From Enhygromyxa salina (lineage in GTDB: Bacteria > Myxococcota_A > Polyangia > Nannocystales > Nannocystaceae), in contig NZ_JMCC02000048.1 in the NCBI RefSeq assembly GCF_000737335.2, forward strand, positions 1 through 64,000: a stretch of DNA of 64,000 bases, in the 5' to 3' direction. This document shows, piece after piece, positions 61,207-64,000 of the stretch. The notes beneath the pieces were generated by a model. The model saw only the letters and a program-made list of their open reading frames with translations, had not been told where the DNA came from and made no database searches. The translations under genes and the position numbers were made by a program. Each line of letters starts with the position of its first letter. The first letter of the stretch is position 1.

Positions 61207-61593
61207 ATGTCCGAGAACATCACCCGCGAACAGGTCATCGACTTCCTCAGCAACCTCTCCGTCATGGCCATGGCGGACCTCGTCAAAGAGCTCGAGGACA
61301 AATGGGGCGTCGAGGCTGCAGCCGGCGGCGCCGTCATGATGGCGGGCCCGGCGGCAGACGCCGGCCCCGTCGAGGAGCAGACCGAGTTCGACGTCGTGCT
61401 CAAGAGCTTCGGCGACAAGAAGATCAACGTGATCAAGGCGATCCGCGCCGCGATCAGCGGGCTCGGCCTCAAGGAGGCCAAGACCCTCGTCGAGAGCGCT
61501 CCGGTCGCGGTCAAAGAGGCCGTGTCCAAGGAAGAGGCCGCAGAGCTCAAGAAGGCCCTCGAAGAGGCCGGCGGCGAAGTCGAGCTCAAGTGA
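61207..61593 (+). CDS. rplL: 50S ribosomal protein L7/L12
   Basis: 128 aa. N-terminal dimerisation helices (ITREQVIDFLSNLSVMAMADLVKELEDKWGVE), an Ala/Gly-rich hinge (about 38-58) and the globular C-terminal domain EQTEFDVVLKSFGDKKINVIKAIRAAISGLGLKEAKTLVESAPVAVKEAVSKEEAAELKKALEEAGGEVELK that contacts translation factors. Normal length. AGAGAACAAGACA before ATG has only a weak Shine-Dalgarno. Confidence 0.98.
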   Translation: MSENITREQVIDFLSNLSVMAMADLVKELEDKWGVEAAAGGAVMMAGPAADAGPVEEQTEFDVVLKSFGDKKINVIKAIRAAISGLGLKEAKTLVESAPVAVKEAVSKEEAAELKKALEEAGGEVELK

Positions 61594-61603
61594 GCTCGAC
61601 TGT

Positions 61604-61650
61604 CGCGGTGGCTCCCCGTGTGGATGGGGGGCCCCCGCGATCCCATTTTT
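61604..61650 (+). terminator. rplL-rpoB attenuator (intrinsic terminator-like)
   Basis: Stem CGCGG (61604-61608) + GGCTCCCC (61610-61617) pairs with GGGGGGCC (61626-61633) + CCGCG (61635-61639), with one T-C mismatch and a G-T pair, followed by ATCCCATTTTT. It lies between rplL and rpoB, where E. coli has a partial terminator that lowers rpoBC expression below that of rplJL. Confidence 0.8.
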
Positions 61651-61730
61651 CAGCAGTCCAATCTTCCACGCCTACAACTGAATTACCCGCTAGGGCGGTC
61701 TAAGACCGACAGACGAGCGAGGAACACCGC

Positions 61731-64000
<2,270 letters not shown>

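Overview
The window looks like a chromosomal segment of a high-GC delta-proteobacterium (Myxococcota), most likely a Nannocystis/Enhygromyxa/Plesiocystis-type myxobacterium. The reasons are inferred from the sequence: many predicted lipoproteins with long Gly-Asp (GDGDGD) linkers after the lipobox, a Ser/Thr kinase with C-terminal TPRs, FHA and vWA signalling proteins, a lysine-rich histone-H1-like protein, and a tRNA-tuf-rpmG-secE-nusG-rplKAJL-rpoB block in the usual proteobacterial order. No 16S gene is present, so the placement is by character only.

Layout. 1-1.8 kb: 5' part of a DUF222-type (probable HNH) gene and a small zinc-ribbon protein. 1.9-5.6 kb: a vWA / response regulator / histidine kinase operon with 4-nt overlaps. 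5.7-11.5 kb: an FHA-polyQ protein, an ECF sigma factor/membrane regulator/lipoprotein operon, and a metzincin-like lipoprotein. 11.5-13.5 kb: a translationally coupled AAA ATPase + HNH-like nuclease pair, the best candidate for an undescribed (Septu-like) defence module. 13.6-25.1 kb: secreted protease, aldehyde dehydrogenase, alpha/beta hydrolase, TPR lipoprotein, beta-propeller lipoprotein, STK-TPR kinase and asparaginase. 25.2-26.3 kb: a gene-free island with ~227-bp inverted repeats around a 7 x 8-bp tandem repeat, followed by a dispersed repeat. 26.3-33 kb: FG-GAP lipoprotein, arylsulfotransferase-like lipoprotein, voltage-gated channel, a second beta-propeller lipoprotein. 33-40 kb: murC-murB, mutY, a histone-like protein, an L,D-transpeptidase. 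40-55 kb: tandem Cys-rich lipoproteins, a 144-bp tandem repeat, topA with a Lys-rich tail, a DNA methylase, hydrolase, protease, vWA protein, a FabV-like reductase and a polytopic membrane protein. 55.2-64 kb: four tRNAs-tuf-rpmG-tRNA-Trp-secE-nusG-rplK-rplA-rplJ-rplL-rpoB (rpoB runs off the right edge).

Two genome-wide habits are visible. First, many monocistronic genes have a TANNNT hexamer ending exactly 6 nt (or 7-10 nt) before the start codon and no Shine-Dalgarno sequence, which suggests leaderless transcripts, while translation-machinery genes and a few others carry normal ribosome binding sites. Second, convergent genes are separated by very short gaps whose hairpin stems contain the stop codons of both genes. 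All functional calls come from motif recognition by eye; no database search was possible.
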